A DNA stretch of 64,000 nt from Roseateles_B sp051857535 (GCF_051857535.1 NZ_JBPZGY010000005.1:372001-436000), one strand, 5' to 3'; counted from the first letter of the stretch, positions 26,851 to 35,331 are shown. A program made the numbers and translations. The notes: generated from the sequence alone by a model not told the origin.

Positions 26851-27276
26851 CTAGACGGGGTCGTGGTATGACAGGACAAACTGGCCTCCCGAGTCATGCT
26901 CGACTCGCAAGCCTTTGCTCTTGAATTGACATTGACCATCAGCGGGCGGCAATCCGTTGCCCATGTAGCCGAACGAGACTTTCTTCGAACTGCGCTGCGC
27001 CGCAGCCAGAAGGGACGCTGCCTGGTCGGTTTGCTCCAACGTTGGATGATCGGAGTGCACGAATGGCAGCCATGAGTACCAGGGCGAGCGCTCTTGCCGG
27101 ACCTCGACCTTGGCCTGGCGGCACTGCTCGTAGCGGGCTGGCGGCTGATCCCAGGTAATGACAAAGGTGTAATTGCCGCGCTCACCGGAAAAATTGCTGA
27201 CAGTGCCGGCTGAATAGTCGCCACCGGCCAGTGCAACGGAGGGGCAGGCGACTGTTAGGAGAATGAGGCGCTTCAT
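26851..27276 (-). CDS. Small secreted protein of unknown function
   Basis: A 141-residue protein with a short signal peptide (MKRLILLTVACPSVALAGG). The mature part contains a beta-rich stretch (NYTFVITWDQ), three Cys-containing positions and a Lys/Gln-rich middle; it ends FVLSYHDPV. I do not recognise the family. It lies in the A+T-richer accessory stretch, 66 bp downstream of the gene at 27343-27669 on the same strand, and is followed by dispersed repeat copy A, so it may have arrived with its neighbours. Confidence 0.7.
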   Translation of the reverse strand: MKRLILLTVACPSVALAGGDYSAGTVSNFSGERGNYTFVITWDQPPARYEQCRQAKVEVRQERSPWYSWLPFVHSDHPTLEQTDQAASLLAAAQRSSKKVSFGYMGNGLPPADGQCQFKSKGLRVEHDSGGQFVLSYHDPV

Positions 27277-27342
27277 CTTGTCGTTCTTAGCGGCTTGTAC
27301 GCAACACGCTGAAATGACGATCTGCCCGAGCCATAGGCCGAC

Positions 27343-27669
27343 TTAGGCGGCGTGCCTTTCCGGGGAGATGCCTTCTGCGCGATCAGCAGGGAAGAACACA
27401 TGACCTTTATTGGGGGCAAGTAGCCACTGAGAAAACGTCGATGGACTCGACTCGGATACGGCTAACTTCAGTTCGCTCGAAGTGGGTTGGGTAGCGTAAG
27501 GGCCACTTACCCAAGCATCACGCACAGATCGCAGCGCCTTGTGCTCAGCGGTCCCCAACCCCCTAGCCCAGACCACTCGCGAGGCGAAGAATCCGACAAT
27601 TGGAGTCTCGTCCGGCTGCCCCGGTATGCAGAGGTTCGATCCTTCGACAAGTACATGGAAGAACGGCAT
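27343..27669 (-). CDS. Small protein of unknown function
   Basis: A 108-residue protein beginning MPFFHVLVEGSNLCIPGQPD. It has no signal peptide or membrane helix. The layout (a beta-rich N-terminal half, ARxLGTAEHKALRSVRDAW helix, and a C-terminal NKGHVFFPADRAEG) looks like a genuine small domain, and its codon use is plausible, but I cannot name the family. It follows the attC site and dispersed repeat copy B, both on the same strand, so it would occupy the second cassette position of the proposed integron remnant. Confidence 0.6.
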   Translation of the reverse strand: MPFFHVLVEGSNLCIPGQPDETPIVGFFASRVVWARGLGTAEHKALRSVRDAWVSGPYATQPTSSELKLAVSESSPSTFSQWLLAPNKGHVFFPADRAEGISPERHAA

Positions 27670-27807
27670 ACCACCACAGCCTACCTGATACGGGTCATTC
27701 CTCGATGACTGCTCCTGGCTGCGACCACGCGTTCGCGATCGCCTCCCATAGCTGCCGGTTGAGCCAGTGACGCCGGAACGACCGGTCTCCGACCCGATGG
27801 ACTCAGC

Positions 27808-27868
27808 CTATCGACCCGGAGCGGGCAAACGATGTGGCGAATTCGCTGCCCCAGAGCAGTCATTCAAC
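27808..27868 (-). repeat. Dispersed repeat, copy B
   Basis: Minus-strand unit beginning GTTGAATGACTGCTC and ending TTGCCCGCTCCGGGTCGATAG, parallel to copy A at 26737-26797. Its first bases coincide with the outer end of the attC site, i.e. exactly at the expected cassette junction. The rest of the 27670-28015 gap is the attC and a spacer. Confidence 0.6.
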
Positions 27869-27978
27869 GCCCTGGTTAACCGGCGCCGGAAGCCGAAGGC
27901 TGGAGGGTACCGACATAGGCCATGAAAATGCCGAAGGCATGGCCTATGTTGGCGTCCGCGTTGAACCCCCAGTTAGGC
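27862..27978 (-). other. Integron attC recombination site
   Basis: Read on the minus strand: R'' is GCCTAAC (27978-27972), L'' is GTTCAACGCGGACGCC (27966-27951), L' is GGCGCCGGTTAAC (27887-27875) and R' is GTTGAAT (27868-27862). L'' and L' pair with three extra bases, all on the L'' side, as in functional attC hairpins. The interior contains a perfect 12-bp stem (ACATAGGCCATG, 27913-27924, with 27938-27949). R'' and R' fit RYYYAAC and GTTRRRY. The R'' of this site is exactly complementary to the TTAGGC at the other cassette end (28702-28707), the hallmark of one intact cassette. Orientation matches the minus-strand gene it follows. Confidence 0.8.
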
Positions 27979-28015
27979 TGGGGAGCGAAGGCACGGTGTT
28001 GCACTTGCATTTTAC

Positions 28016-28693
28016 CTAGGCTGCTGTTTGGATGGAATGAACGGTGCATAGCTTGGCTAGGCTGCCGAGGCGAAGAACATGCTCTGGATGCCCTAATAAG
28101 GTCGGTTGACTTGCCCCAGGGGTAGTTGTGATTTGAGTTGCCACGTTATTCAACTGCAGTGCATTGCCTCGTGCAAAAGCGAGCCGATATTCTTTCTGGC
28201 GCGCGAAGTCCACTGTTTTCTGTAGAACCATCCTCTCTGGTACTGCCCACTCTGCGAGTGGTGCTTCCGATGGGGAGTAGTAATCCACTCTGCCATGGAG
28301 CAATCTTGCATTTTTTATCCACCTCCGAAGCATCAATGCTGCACGCACTTTTGCCAGTAAAGCTGTTGGATTGTGGATCTCGACACAGACGTCCGTTTTG
28401 AATTCGCTGGCTAGTTCTGTCGAACATTCCTGTGCAAGGCAAAAGACAAAGATTTCTCTGTCTTGTACGCTCGATTCGAAAGACCCGGGGAGGTTGAATT
28501 TCTCACCAGTAGTTAAGTTGTTGATTGCTAACCCTTGTGGTGGGCTGTAGAGCCTTCGGCCTTCGTGTCGATCGCCTCGTACTTCTAGCTCCTCGTAGTT
28601 CCTGAAGTACGACAGCGAGCGAAACAACAATTCACCTCGGCCGACAAATGCGTCGAGGTACTTTGATGGCAGGTATTTAAACAGTGATGCCAC
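28016..28693 (-). CDS. DUF2971-like protein carried on an integron cassette
   Basis: A 225-residue protein beginning MASLFKYLPSKYLDAFVGRG, with LLFRSLSYFRNYEE, FVFCLAQECS, VDYY and FARQKEYRLAF segments. The KYL...L.F.S...F and late KEYR elements resemble DUF2971 proteins, often found in defence and cassette settings; this match is by eye. Base composition is clearly A+T-richer than flanking genes. The start codon lies 9 bp inside a GTTAGGC junction and the stop is 38 bp before the attC, the compact gene-to-attC layout of an integron cassette. Function is unknown. Confidence 0.75.
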   Translation of the reverse strand: MASLFKYLPSKYLDAFVGRGELLFRSLSYFRNYEELEVRGDRHEGRRLYSPPQGLAINNLTTGEKFNLPGSFESSVQDREIFVFCLAQECSTELASEFKTDVCVEIHNPTALLAKVRAALMLRRWIKNARLLHGRVDYYSPSEAPLAEWAVPERMVLQKTVDFARQKEYRLAFARGNALQLNNVATQITTTPGASQPTLLGHPEHVLRLGSLAKLCTVHSIQTAA

Positions 28694-28701
28694 GAAGAAA
28701 A

Positions 28702-28760
28702 GCCTAACGTGTTATGGGGAGACAGACACTGCTGCATAATATCGGCGCTGTCCGTATAAC
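28702..28760 (-). other. attI1-like integron attachment site
   Basis: On the minus strand GATATTATGCAGCAG (28743-28729) is followed after 20 nt by GTTAGGC (28708-28702). The class 1 attI site has GATGTTACGCAGCAG, then 20 nt, then GTTAGGC, so both the boxes and the spacing correspond. A second weak direct-repeat-like box (GTTATACGGACAG, 28760-28748) lies just outside. The inverse partner box expected of an attC is missing, which favours attI. The cassette gene starts 9 bp inside the junction. I compared with attI1 from memory, so the exact class is open. Confidence 0.65.
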
Positions 28761-28783
28761 AACACCGCAGCAAGCTTTCACAA
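28754..28783 (-). promoter_or_regulatory. Pc-like promoter driving the cassette
   Basis: TTGTGA (28783-28778), an 18-bp spacer and TTATAC (28759-28754) form a good sigma-70 promoter on the minus strand, overlapping the outer part of the attI-like site and pointing into the cassette. The predicted start of transcription near 28747 leaves about 54 nt before the ATG at 28693. The rest of 28784-29048 holds no gene; in particular no intI reading frame is present. Confidence 0.6.
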
Positions 28784-29048
28784 GCCTTTGATTCATTGGC
28801 GATTTCTCCCAGTCTGCAGTCGCGCCCAGGGTACTAAAAATTTGACAAAAGCGGCACGGGTTGCAACTGCTGCGACGCATCAAGGCTCCAAGCTGATGCG
28901 GCGGCAAAGCGGTCACTGCCAGCCTTCCGCTCCTGGCCGAAAGCAGGCTAACAGCCCAGGCCTGGCGGCCGGCAGCAACCGCCGCACAGCCACCGCAGCG
29001 CGCCGCGGACCGGACTTCCGCCCCCGGCGCCGCAGCCTCCCCCAATCC

Positions 29049-30374
29049 TCACACCGCCGCCAACGCCCCCTCCAGATCCCGCCTCAAATCGTCGATGTGC
29101 TCAATGCCAATCGACAACCGCACCGTGTCCTCCCCCACACCCGCCTGATCCAGCTCGGCCGGTGAGAGCTGGCGGTGGGTGGTGGAGGCGGGGTGGGTGG
29201 CCAGGGACTTGGCGTCGCCGATGTTGACCAGACGGGTGAAGAGCTGCAGGGCGTCGAGGAAGCGGGCGCCGGCCGCGCGCGGGTCCTGGCCCGGCGCGGT
29301 CTTCAGGCCGAAGGTCAGCAGGCCCGAGCCCTGGCCCGAGAGGTACTTCTGCACCAGGGCATGGTCCGGGTGCTCGGGCAGGCCGGCGTAGTTGACCCAG
29401 GCCACTTTGGGATGGTTCTGGAGGTGCTGTGCCACGGCCAGGGCGTTCTGGCTGATGCGGTCCAGGCGCAGGGCCAGGGTCTCGATGCCCTGCAGGATCA
29501 GGAAGGCATTGAAAGGCGACAGCGCCGCGCCGGTGTTGCGCAGGGGCACGACGCGGGCCCGGGTGATGTAGGCCGCGGCGCCCGCAGCCTGGGTGTAGAC
29601 CACGCCGTGGTAGCTCGGGTCGGGCTCGTTGAGGCGCTTGAAGCGGGCCTTGTGCTGGTCCCAGGGGAAGCGGCCGGAGTCGATGATGGCGCCGCCCACC
29701 GCCGCGCCATGGCCGCCCAGGTACTTGGTCAGCGAATGCACGACGATGTCCGCGCCATGCTCGATGGGGCGGCTCAGGTAGGGGCTGGGCACGGTGTTGT
29801 CCACGATCAGGGGCACGCCGTGACGGTGCGCCACCTCGGCAATGCGGGCGATGTCGGTCACATTGCCCTGCGGGTTGCCCAGGGACTCCACGAAGACGGC
29901 CTTGGTGCGCTCGTCGATCAGGCCCTCGAAGCTCTCGGGGCGGCGGTAGTCGGCAAAGCGGGTGGTGATGCCCAGCTGGGGTAGGGTGTGGGCGAAGAGG
30001 TTGTAGGTGCCGCCGTAGAGCGCGCTGGAGGCCACGATGTTGTCACCCGCCTCGGCGATGGTCTGGATGGCATAGGTGACGGCCGCCTGGCCCGAGGCCA
30101 GGGCCAGCGCGCCGATGCCGCCTTCCAGCGCGGCCAGGCGCTGCTCCAGCACGGCATTGGTGGGGTTGTTGATGCGGGTGTAGATGTGGCCCTCGGCCTT
30201 GAGGTCGAAGAGGTCGGCCGCGTGCTGGGCGCTGTCGAAGGCATAGGCCACGGTCTGGTAGATGGGCACGGCCACGGCGCGGGTGGTGGGGTCCGGCGAA
30301 TAGCCGGCATGCACGGCGCGGGTCTCGAAGTGCCAGTCGGCTTCGGGGCGGGCGGCGGGAGTGGTCTGGCTCAT
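29049..30374 (-). CDS. metY: O-acetylhomoserine sulfhydrylase
   Basis: A 441-residue PLP enzyme of the Cys/Met metabolism family. The start at 30374 (MSQTTPAARPE) replaces a much longer antisense-like frame. Landmarks: FETRAVHAGYSPDPTTRAVA at the N-terminus, SGQAAVTYAIQ, the PLP-phosphate and substrate region, and the Schiff-base Lys in VVHSLTKYLGGHG near residue 213. The length (about 430) and the PDPSYHG and PxxHxxHxLxxKYL-type C-terminal pattern fit MetY rather than the shorter MetB/MetC. It makes homocysteine from O-acetylhomoserine and sulfide, consistent with the sulfate locus nearby, though the two are separated by the accessory stretch. Confidence 0.92.
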   Translation of the reverse strand: MSQTTPAARPEADWHFETRAVHAGYSPDPTTRAVAVPIYQTVAYAFDSAQHAADLFDLKAEGHIYTRINNPTNAVLEQRLAALEGGIGALALASGQAAVTYAIQTIAEAGDNIVASSALYGGTYNLFAHTLPQLGITTRFADYRRPESFEGLIDERTKAVFVESLGNPQGNVTDIARIAEVAHRHGVPLIVDNTVPSPYLSRPIEHGADIVVHSLTKYLGGHGAAVGGAIIDSGRFPWDQHKARFKRLNEPDPSYHGVVYTQAAGAAAYITRARVVPLRNTGAALSPFNAFLILQGIETLALRLDRISQNALAVAQHLQNHPKVAWVNYAGLPEHPDHALVQKYLSGQGSGLLTFGLKTAPGQDPRAAGARFLDALQLFTRLVNIGDAKSLATHPASTTHRQLSPAELDQAGVGEDTVRLSIGIEHIDDLRRDLEGALAAV

Positions 30375-30524
30375 GGAAGCTCCTGAAGGGTCTCGAAGGG
30401 AAGGTGGGGCAAGCCTAGCGCCTGGAAGCCGTGGCCGTCCTGTCAGGTTTTGCATATCCATGTTTCCAAACCGCAGAGCCTGCAGCGGCCGGGGGCGGGG
30501 ATGTGCCGTAGCATCGGCGGCGCC

Positions 30525-31907
30525 ATGCCCGACCATCCCTTGCCCGCTGCCGATGCACCGCCTCATCCCTCGCTGGGAGAGGCCCTGCGCTACTGGCTGC
30601 GGCTCGGCTGCATCAGCTTCGGCGGGCCGGCCGGGCAGATCGCGCTGATGCACGAGGAGCTGGTGCGGCGTCGGCGCTGGATCAGTGAGCGCCGCTTCCT
30701 CCATGCCCTGAACTACTGCATGGTGCTGCCCGGCCCCGAGGCCCAGCAGCTGGCCACCTATATCGGCTGGCTGCTGCACGGCACGGCCGGCGGCATTGCG
30801 GCAGGCGCGCTCTTCGTGCTGCCCTCGCTGCTGCTGCTGATCGGGCTGTCCTGGGTCTACATGGCCTTCGGGCAGCTGGACTGGGTGGCCGGCCTGTTCT
30901 ACGGCGTCAAGCCGGCGGTGACGGCCCTGGTGGCGCAGGCCGCCTGGCGCATCGGGCAGCGCACCCTGCGCAATGCCTGGCTGTGGGGCCTGGCCGGCCT
31001 GGCCTTCGTCGGGCTGGCGCTGCTGCAGCTGCCGTTCCCGGCCATCGTCGTGGGGGCGGGGGCCGCAGGCTGGGCCCTGGGGCGCTGGCGTCCGGCCCTG
31101 GTGGGTGCGGGGGGCGGGCATGGCAGTGTGAAGGACGAGGCCCACCGGCCTACCGTCATCGACGACCACAGCCCGCTGCCCGAGCGCGCCCGCTTCCGCT
31201 GGCCCCGCCTGGCCCGGCAGCTGGCCCTGGCTCTCGTGCTGTGGGTGCTGCCCTTCGGCCTGCTGTGGGCCTGGCAGGGGGCCTCGGGGCCCTACACCCA
31301 GATGGCCTGGTTCTTCACCAAGGCGGCCCTGCTGACCTTTGGCGGGGCCTATGCGGTGCTGCCCTACGTCACCCAGGCGGCGGTCACGCAGTTCCGCTGG
31401 CTGAGCCCCGGCCAGGTAATGGACGGCCTGGCCCTGGGCGAGAGCACGCCGGGGCCGCTGATCATGGTGGTGGCCTTCGTGGCCTTCGTCGGGGGCTGGC
31501 AGTCCGAGGCCCTGCAGGCGGGCTGGGCGGCCGTGGTGGGCCAGGAATGGGCGGCACTGGCCGCAGGCACGGTGGCGGCCCTGCTGGTCACCTGGTTCAC
31601 CTTCCTGCCGTCCTTCGTCTTCATCCTCACGGGGGCGCCGCTGGTCGAGGCCACCCACCAGGACCTGCGCATCACCGGCCCGCTGACGGCCATCACGGCG
31701 GCGGTCGTGGGCGTGATCCTCAACCTGGCGCTCTTCTTCGCCGTGCACGTGATCTGGCCGCAGGGCGTGGCCGGGGTGGTGGATGCCGCCGCCTTGCTGC
31801 TGACCGTGGCGGCAGGGTTGGCCCTGATCCGGTTCAAGCGTGGCGTGCTGGAAGTGGTGGGCCTGTGTGCAATCCTGGGCATGGTCTGGCGCTTGCTGGG
31901 GGCGTGA
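30525..31907 (+). CDS. chrA: ChrA-family chromate transporter
   Basis: A 460-residue inner-membrane protein of the two-domain CHR family. Each half starts with the family motif: SFGGPAGQIALMHEELVRRR in the first and TFGGAYAVLPYVTQAAV in the second; the repeated PGP (LPGPEAQQL, STPGPL) motifs are also present. About ten to twelve helices are predicted. Several in-frame starts exist (30450, 30501, 30525); 30525 gives the shortest leader before LGEALRYWLRLG. CHR proteins export chromate in proton exchange. The gene stands alone, divergent from metY; no chrB-like regulator is nearby, so a basal or different anion role is possible. Confidence 0.9.
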   Translation: MPDHPLPAADAPPHPSLGEALRYWLRLGCISFGGPAGQIALMHEELVRRRRWISERRFLHALNYCMVLPGPEAQQLATYIGWLLHGTAGGIAAGALFVLPSLLLLIGLSWVYMAFGQLDWVAGLFYGVKPAVTALVAQAAWRIGQRTLRNAWLWGLAGLAFVGLALLQLPFPAIVVGAGAAGWALGRWRPALVGAGGGHGSVKDEAHRPTVIDDHSPLPERARFRWPRLARQLALALVLWVLPFGLLWAWQGASGPYTQMAWFFTKAALLTFGGAYAVLPYVTQAAVTQFRWLSPGQVMDGLALGESTPGPLIMVVAFVAFVGGWQSEALQAGWAAVVGQEWAALAAGTVAALLVTWFTFLPSFVFILTGAPLVEATHQDLRITGPLTAITAAVVGVILNLALFFAVHVIWPQGVAGVVDAAALLLTVAAGLALIRFKRGVLEVVGLCAILGMVWRLLGA

Positions 31908-31971
31908 CTCCCGGCAGGTGTGGGTGCTTTTGCTAGGCTCGCGCCTTTGCATCCAGACAGGTACCCCTGAC

Positions 31972-34185
31972 GTGAAGCTCCCCTATGTCCTGGCGGCCGG
32001 CATGAGCCTGGCGTCGCCTCTGCTGGCCGTTCAGGCCGCCGAATCCACCCCGCCTGCCACCCCGCCCGCGAGTGCCGCCGTGACTGCCGCCGTCCAGCCT
32101 GCCCCCAACGCCCTGCTCAGCGAAAGCCCCCTGCCGCTGCGCTACCCGCCCTTCGACAAGATCCGTGACGCCGACTTCGCCCCCGCCATGGACGCAGGCA
32201 TGGCCGAGCAGCTGAAGGAAGTGGCCGCCATCGCCGACAACCCGGCCGCGCCGACCTTCGAGAACACCCTTGTCGCCCTCGAGCGCTCGGGCCGCACGCT
32301 GGGCCGCGCCAGCACCGTGCTCTTCAGCCTGCTGGGGGCTGATTCCAACCCCGCCCGTCTCAAGCTGCAGGCCGAGTACGCCCCCAGGCTGGCAGCCCAC
32401 GCCGACGCCATCCTTCTCAACCCCAAGCTCTACCAGCGCATCGCCACGCTCCATGCCCAGCGTGACAAGCTCGGTGCCGTCGAGCAGCGCCTGACCGAGC
32501 GCTACTTCAAGCGCCTGGTGCGTGCCGGCGCCAAGCTGGACGAGGCCCAGAAGACCCGCATCAAGGCCATCAACGCCGAGCTGGCCCGCCTGGGCGCGCA
32601 GTTCAACCAGGCCGTGCTGGCCGAGGTGAACGCCAGCGCCGTCGTGGTGGACAGCGAGGCCGAGCTCAAGGGCCTGTCCGCCGGCCAGATCGCCGCCGCC
32701 CGCGAGGCCGCCAAGGCCCGTGGCCTGGAGGGCAAGTTCGTGATCGCCCTGCTCAACACCACCGGCCAGCCCTTCGAGGCCCAGTTGGAGAACCGCGCCC
32801 TGCGCGAGCGCCTGCACAAGGCCTCGGTGGCCCGTGGCAGCCGTGGCAATGAGCACGACACCACCGCCATCGTCGCCAAGGTCGCGGCCCTGCGCGCCGA
32901 GCGCGCCCAGCTGCTGGGCTACGCCACCCATGCCGACTTCGTGCTGGAGGAGGAGACCGCCAAGAGCCAGCAGGCCGTCAACGGCATGCTGCGCCAGCTG
33001 GCCCCCGCCGCCGTGGCCGCCGCGCGCCGCGAGGGCGCCGAACTGCAGGCCCTGATCGACAAGGAACAGGCCGCCAAGGGCCAGCCCACCTTCAAGCTCG
33101 AAGCCTGGGACTGGGCCTTCTACAGCGAGCGCCTGCGCGCCGCCAAGTTCGGCTTCGACGAGAGCCAGCTCAAGCCCTATCTGGAACTCACGAACGTGCT
33201 GGAGAACGGCGTGTTCTACGCCGCCGAGAAGGTCTACGGCCTGCGCTTCAAGGAGCGCAAAGACCTGCCCGTCTACCACCCCGACGTGCGCGTCTACGAC
33301 GTCTTCAACGCCGACGGCTCGCAACTGGCCATCTTCATCGCTGACATGTACGCCAGGCCCTCCAAGCGCGGCGGCGCCTGGATGAATGCCTACGTCTCGC
33401 AGAACGGTCTGGAGGGCACCCTGCCCGTGGTGGCCAACCACCTCAACATCCCCAAGCCGCCGGCCGGCGAGCCCACGCTGATGACCTGGGACGAGGTGCG
33501 CACCGCCTTCCACGAGTTCGGCCATGCGTTGCACGGCATGTTCTCGCAGGTGAAGTACCCGATGTTCGCCGGCACGGCCGTGCCGCGCGACTTCGTCGAG
33601 TTCCCCTCGCAGGTCAACGAGATGTGGGCCGACTGGCCCGAGATCCTGGCCCACTACGCCAAGCACCACAAGACGGGCGAGACCCTGCCCCGCGCCTTGC
33701 TGGACAAGGTGCTGGCTGCCGGCAAGTTCAACCAGGGCCAGGCGACCACCGAGTACCTCGCGTCCTCGGTGCTGGACCAGCGCTGGCACCAGCTGAAGGC
33801 CGGGGAAGTGCCCTCGGCCGACCAGGTCATGGCTTTCGAAGCCCGCGTGCTGAAGGAAGAGGGTTTCGACTACGCCCCGGTGCCCCCGCGCTACCGCACG
33901 CCTTACTTCAGCCACATCATGGGCGGCTATGCAGCCGGCTACTACGCCTACATCTGGTCCGAGGTGCTGGACGCCAATACCGTGGCCTGGTTCAAGGGCC
34001 AAGGCGGCCTCAAGCGCGAGCTGGGTGATGCTTTCCGCGCCAAGCTGCTGAGCCAGGGCGGCAGCCGCGATGCGCTGGAACTGTTCCGCGGCGTGGTCGG
34101 CCATGAGCCGCGGATCGAGCCCCTGCTGGAGCGCCGCGGCCTGAAGGTCAAGGCGAATGCCGAAGGCAAGGTGGCGGTGAAGTAA
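31972..34185 (+). CDS. M3-family zinc metallopeptidase (Dcp-like), exported
   Basis: A 737-residue peptidyl-dipeptidase/oligopeptidase. A GTG at 31972 is chosen because it puts a signal peptide (LPYVLAAGMSLASPLLAVQA) at the N-terminus and excludes a leader read through the end of chrA. The catalytic motif HEFGH is at 514-518 (AFHEFGHALHGMF) with the third zinc ligand in the following EFPSQVNEMW. The C-terminal YYAYIWSEVLDANTVAWF is characteristic of Dcp-like M3 enzymes. It would trim small peptides in the periplasm. It starts 64 bp after chrA, and a strong hairpin follows it. Confidence 0.93.
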   Translation: MKLPYVLAAGMSLASPLLAVQAAESTPPATPPASAAVTAAVQPAPNALLSESPLPLRYPPFDKIRDADFAPAMDAGMAEQLKEVAAIADNPAAPTFENTLVALERSGRTLGRASTVLFSLLGADSNPARLKLQAEYAPRLAAHADAILLNPKLYQRIATLHAQRDKLGAVEQRLTERYFKRLVRAGAKLDEAQKTRIKAINAELARLGAQFNQAVLAEVNASAVVVDSEAELKGLSAGQIAAAREAAKARGLEGKFVIALLNTTGQPFEAQLENRALRERLHKASVARGSRGNEHDTTAIVAKVAALRAERAQLLGYATHADFVLEEETAKSQQAVNGMLRQLAPAAVAAARREGAELQALIDKEQAAKGQPTFKLEAWDWAFYSERLRAAKFGFDESQLKPYLELTNVLENGVFYAAEKVYGLRFKERKDLPVYHPDVRVYDVFNADGSQLAIFIADMYARPSKRGGAWMNAYVSQNGLEGTLPVVANHLNIPKPPAGEPTLMTWDEVRTAFHEFGHALHGMFSQVKYPMFAGTAVPRDFVEFPSQVNEMWADWPEILAHYAKHHKTGETLPRALLDKVLAAGKFNQGQATTEYLASSVLDQRWHQLKAGEVPSADQVMAFEARVLKEEGFDYAPVPPRYRTPYFSHIMGGYAAGYYAYIWSEVLDANTVAWFKGQGGLKRELGDAFRAKLLSQGGSRDALELFRGVVGHEPRIEPLLERRGLKVKANAEGKVAVK

Positions 34186-34210
34186 GCCGCCTCCCGCCAT
34201 CGCCATGAAC

Positions 34211-34241
34211 AAGGCCCGGCGCCGTGAAGCGGCCGGGCCTT
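34211..34241. terminator. Terminator hairpin between convergent genes
   Basis: AAGGCCCGGC (34211-34220) and GCCGGGCCTT (34232-34241) form a perfect 10-bp stem with an 11-nt loop, 26 bp after the M3 peptidase stop and 13 bp before the stop of the convergent gene at 34254. There is no long T-run on either strand, so efficiency is uncertain. Confidence 0.6.
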
Positions 34242-34253
34242 GCTGCTTGGGTC

Positions 34254-34679
34254 TCAGCCCAAGCAAGACTTCATCAGGGCGAACGCCAGCAGGCAGCAGC
34301 TGAGCCAGACGAACAGGCGGGCGAACAGGCGGCCGAAGCCAGTCCGGGCCTCGCGCAGGGCATGGCGATGCTGCCGGCGCTGTGCCAGGCGTGCATTGAA
34401 GGCTGAGAAGAGATCGTCGCTGAGGAGTTGGCCGTCGACGTGCACTGTTCCCTTGACCGCTCGCACGCCGATGCAGACCTTGACGGTGAACTGGTGCTGC
34501 CGGTGTCGGAACTGGCGCAGGCCGCGTGGCATCAGGCTGCAGTGACTGTAGGCGAGCTCCTGGTTGACGTAATAGCGTTCCCGGCCCAGGGCACCGAGTT
34601 CCAGGCGAAGCGTGTCATGGCCCTCGGGCCCGAAGCTGAGCTCAACGACTTCCATGACGGCCGATGCTTTGGACCTCAT
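34254..34679 (-). CDS. Tail-anchored membrane protein of unknown function
   Basis: A 141-residue protein with a cytoplasmic N-terminal region (VVELSFGPEGHDTLRLELG; a Tyr/His-rich middle) and one C-terminal hydrophobic helix (LFARLFVWLSCCLLAFALMK). An internal Met nine codons in is an equally good start; neither has a clear ribosome-binding site. I do not recognise it. It lies 24 bp downstream of the secreted-protein gene at 34704 on the same strand and may share its transcript. Confidence 0.6.
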   Translation of the reverse strand: MRSKASAVMEVVELSFGPEGHDTLRLELGALGRERYYVNQELAYSHCSLMPRGLRQFRHRQHQFTVKVCIGVRAVKGTVHVDGQLLSDDLFSAFNARLAQRRQHRHALREARTGFGRLFARLFVWLSCCLLAFALMKSCLG

Positions 34680-34703
34680 GGCGGAAAGCGTGCACGGCGA
34701 TCT

Positions 34704-35258
34704 TCACTTCAAGGTGAACGAGGACTGCAGTGGGATGCTGACCTGCCTCTGACGATCCGTCACGGTGACTTCCACTCGCCAGGTTCCCCGCACGTCCGAC
34801 GGCTCGGCCACGAACACCATCGAGGCGGTGGACAGGTAGACATGGCGAGGGTCTGTCTTCAGCTGCACCCTGAAGCAGGGCAGGCCGTGCTCGTCGGCCG
34901 ACAGGCTGCCGTCTGGACGCTGCACCCGGAAATCGCAGCTGACGTCTGTCATGCCGGTCGCGTCAAGCTGGGGGTTGCTTAGAAATGTCAGGATGAAGAG
35001 TTCGCCTCCATCGGAAACTTCGGATGCCGTGCGAAAGCTGGGCACTGTTTCCGGTGGGGTGTTCCACTTTTCCTGCCAGTCCTTGTCCGGGGTGATGATC
35101 AGCGAGGCACTGAAGCCCTGCCTTGTCTTGGCGTTGTCGCTCTCCGGCAGCGCCACTCCGTTCATGTCCCTCCAGCCACTCTGCGACGAGGCGCCTGCGG
35201 ACAAGCCCAGCAGAAGGGCGGCAGCCAGGGTCTTGAGTGGCGGCTTTGTCATGGACAT
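34704..35258 (-). CDS. Secreted protein of unknown function
   Basis: A 184-residue protein with a clear signal peptide (LKTLAAALLLGLSAGASSQS). The mature part is predicted to be beta-rich (FSASLIITPDKDWQEKW; GTWRVEVTVTDRQRQVSIPL), with two Cys residues (CDFRV, LPCFRV) that could pair. The late 'GTWRVEVTV' strand is typical of immunoglobulin-like periplasmic domains. No family can be named. It is followed by the tail-anchored protein gene at 24 bp. Confidence 0.7.
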   Translation of the reverse strand: MSMTKPPLKTLAAALLLGLSAGASSQSGWRDMNGVALPESDNAKTRQGFSASLIITPDKDWQEKWNTPPETVPSFRTASEVSDGGELFILTFLSNPQLDATGMTDVSCDFRVQRPDGSLSADEHGLPCFRVQLKTDPRHVYLSTASMVFVAEPSDVRGTWRVEVTVTDRQRQVSIPLQSSFTLK

Positions 35259-35331
35259 GGATTTGCGAGCATAGCGCCGGGGATTGGCGGATGGCGGAGG
35301 ATATCAGCGAGCCGACCGCTTCATGACGACC

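Noticed and set aside
26625..26924. Plus-strand 99-codon frame in the gap before the secreted-protein gene
   Set aside because: It crosses the dispersed repeat, has no ribosome-binding site and no protein-like composition.
28138..28442. Small frames on both strands inside the cassette gene
   Set aside because: They overlap the longer gene that fits the cassette boundaries and show no independent start signals.
28784..29048. Search for an integron integrase remnant beside the attI-like site
   Set aside because: No frame on either strand shows tyrosine-recombinase motifs; the interval is short and G+C-rich toward metY.
31933..34266. 777-codon minus-strand frame opposite the M3 peptidase
   Set aside because: Low-complexity Leu/Gly/His composition and no motif; the plus strand has the HEFGH peptidase.
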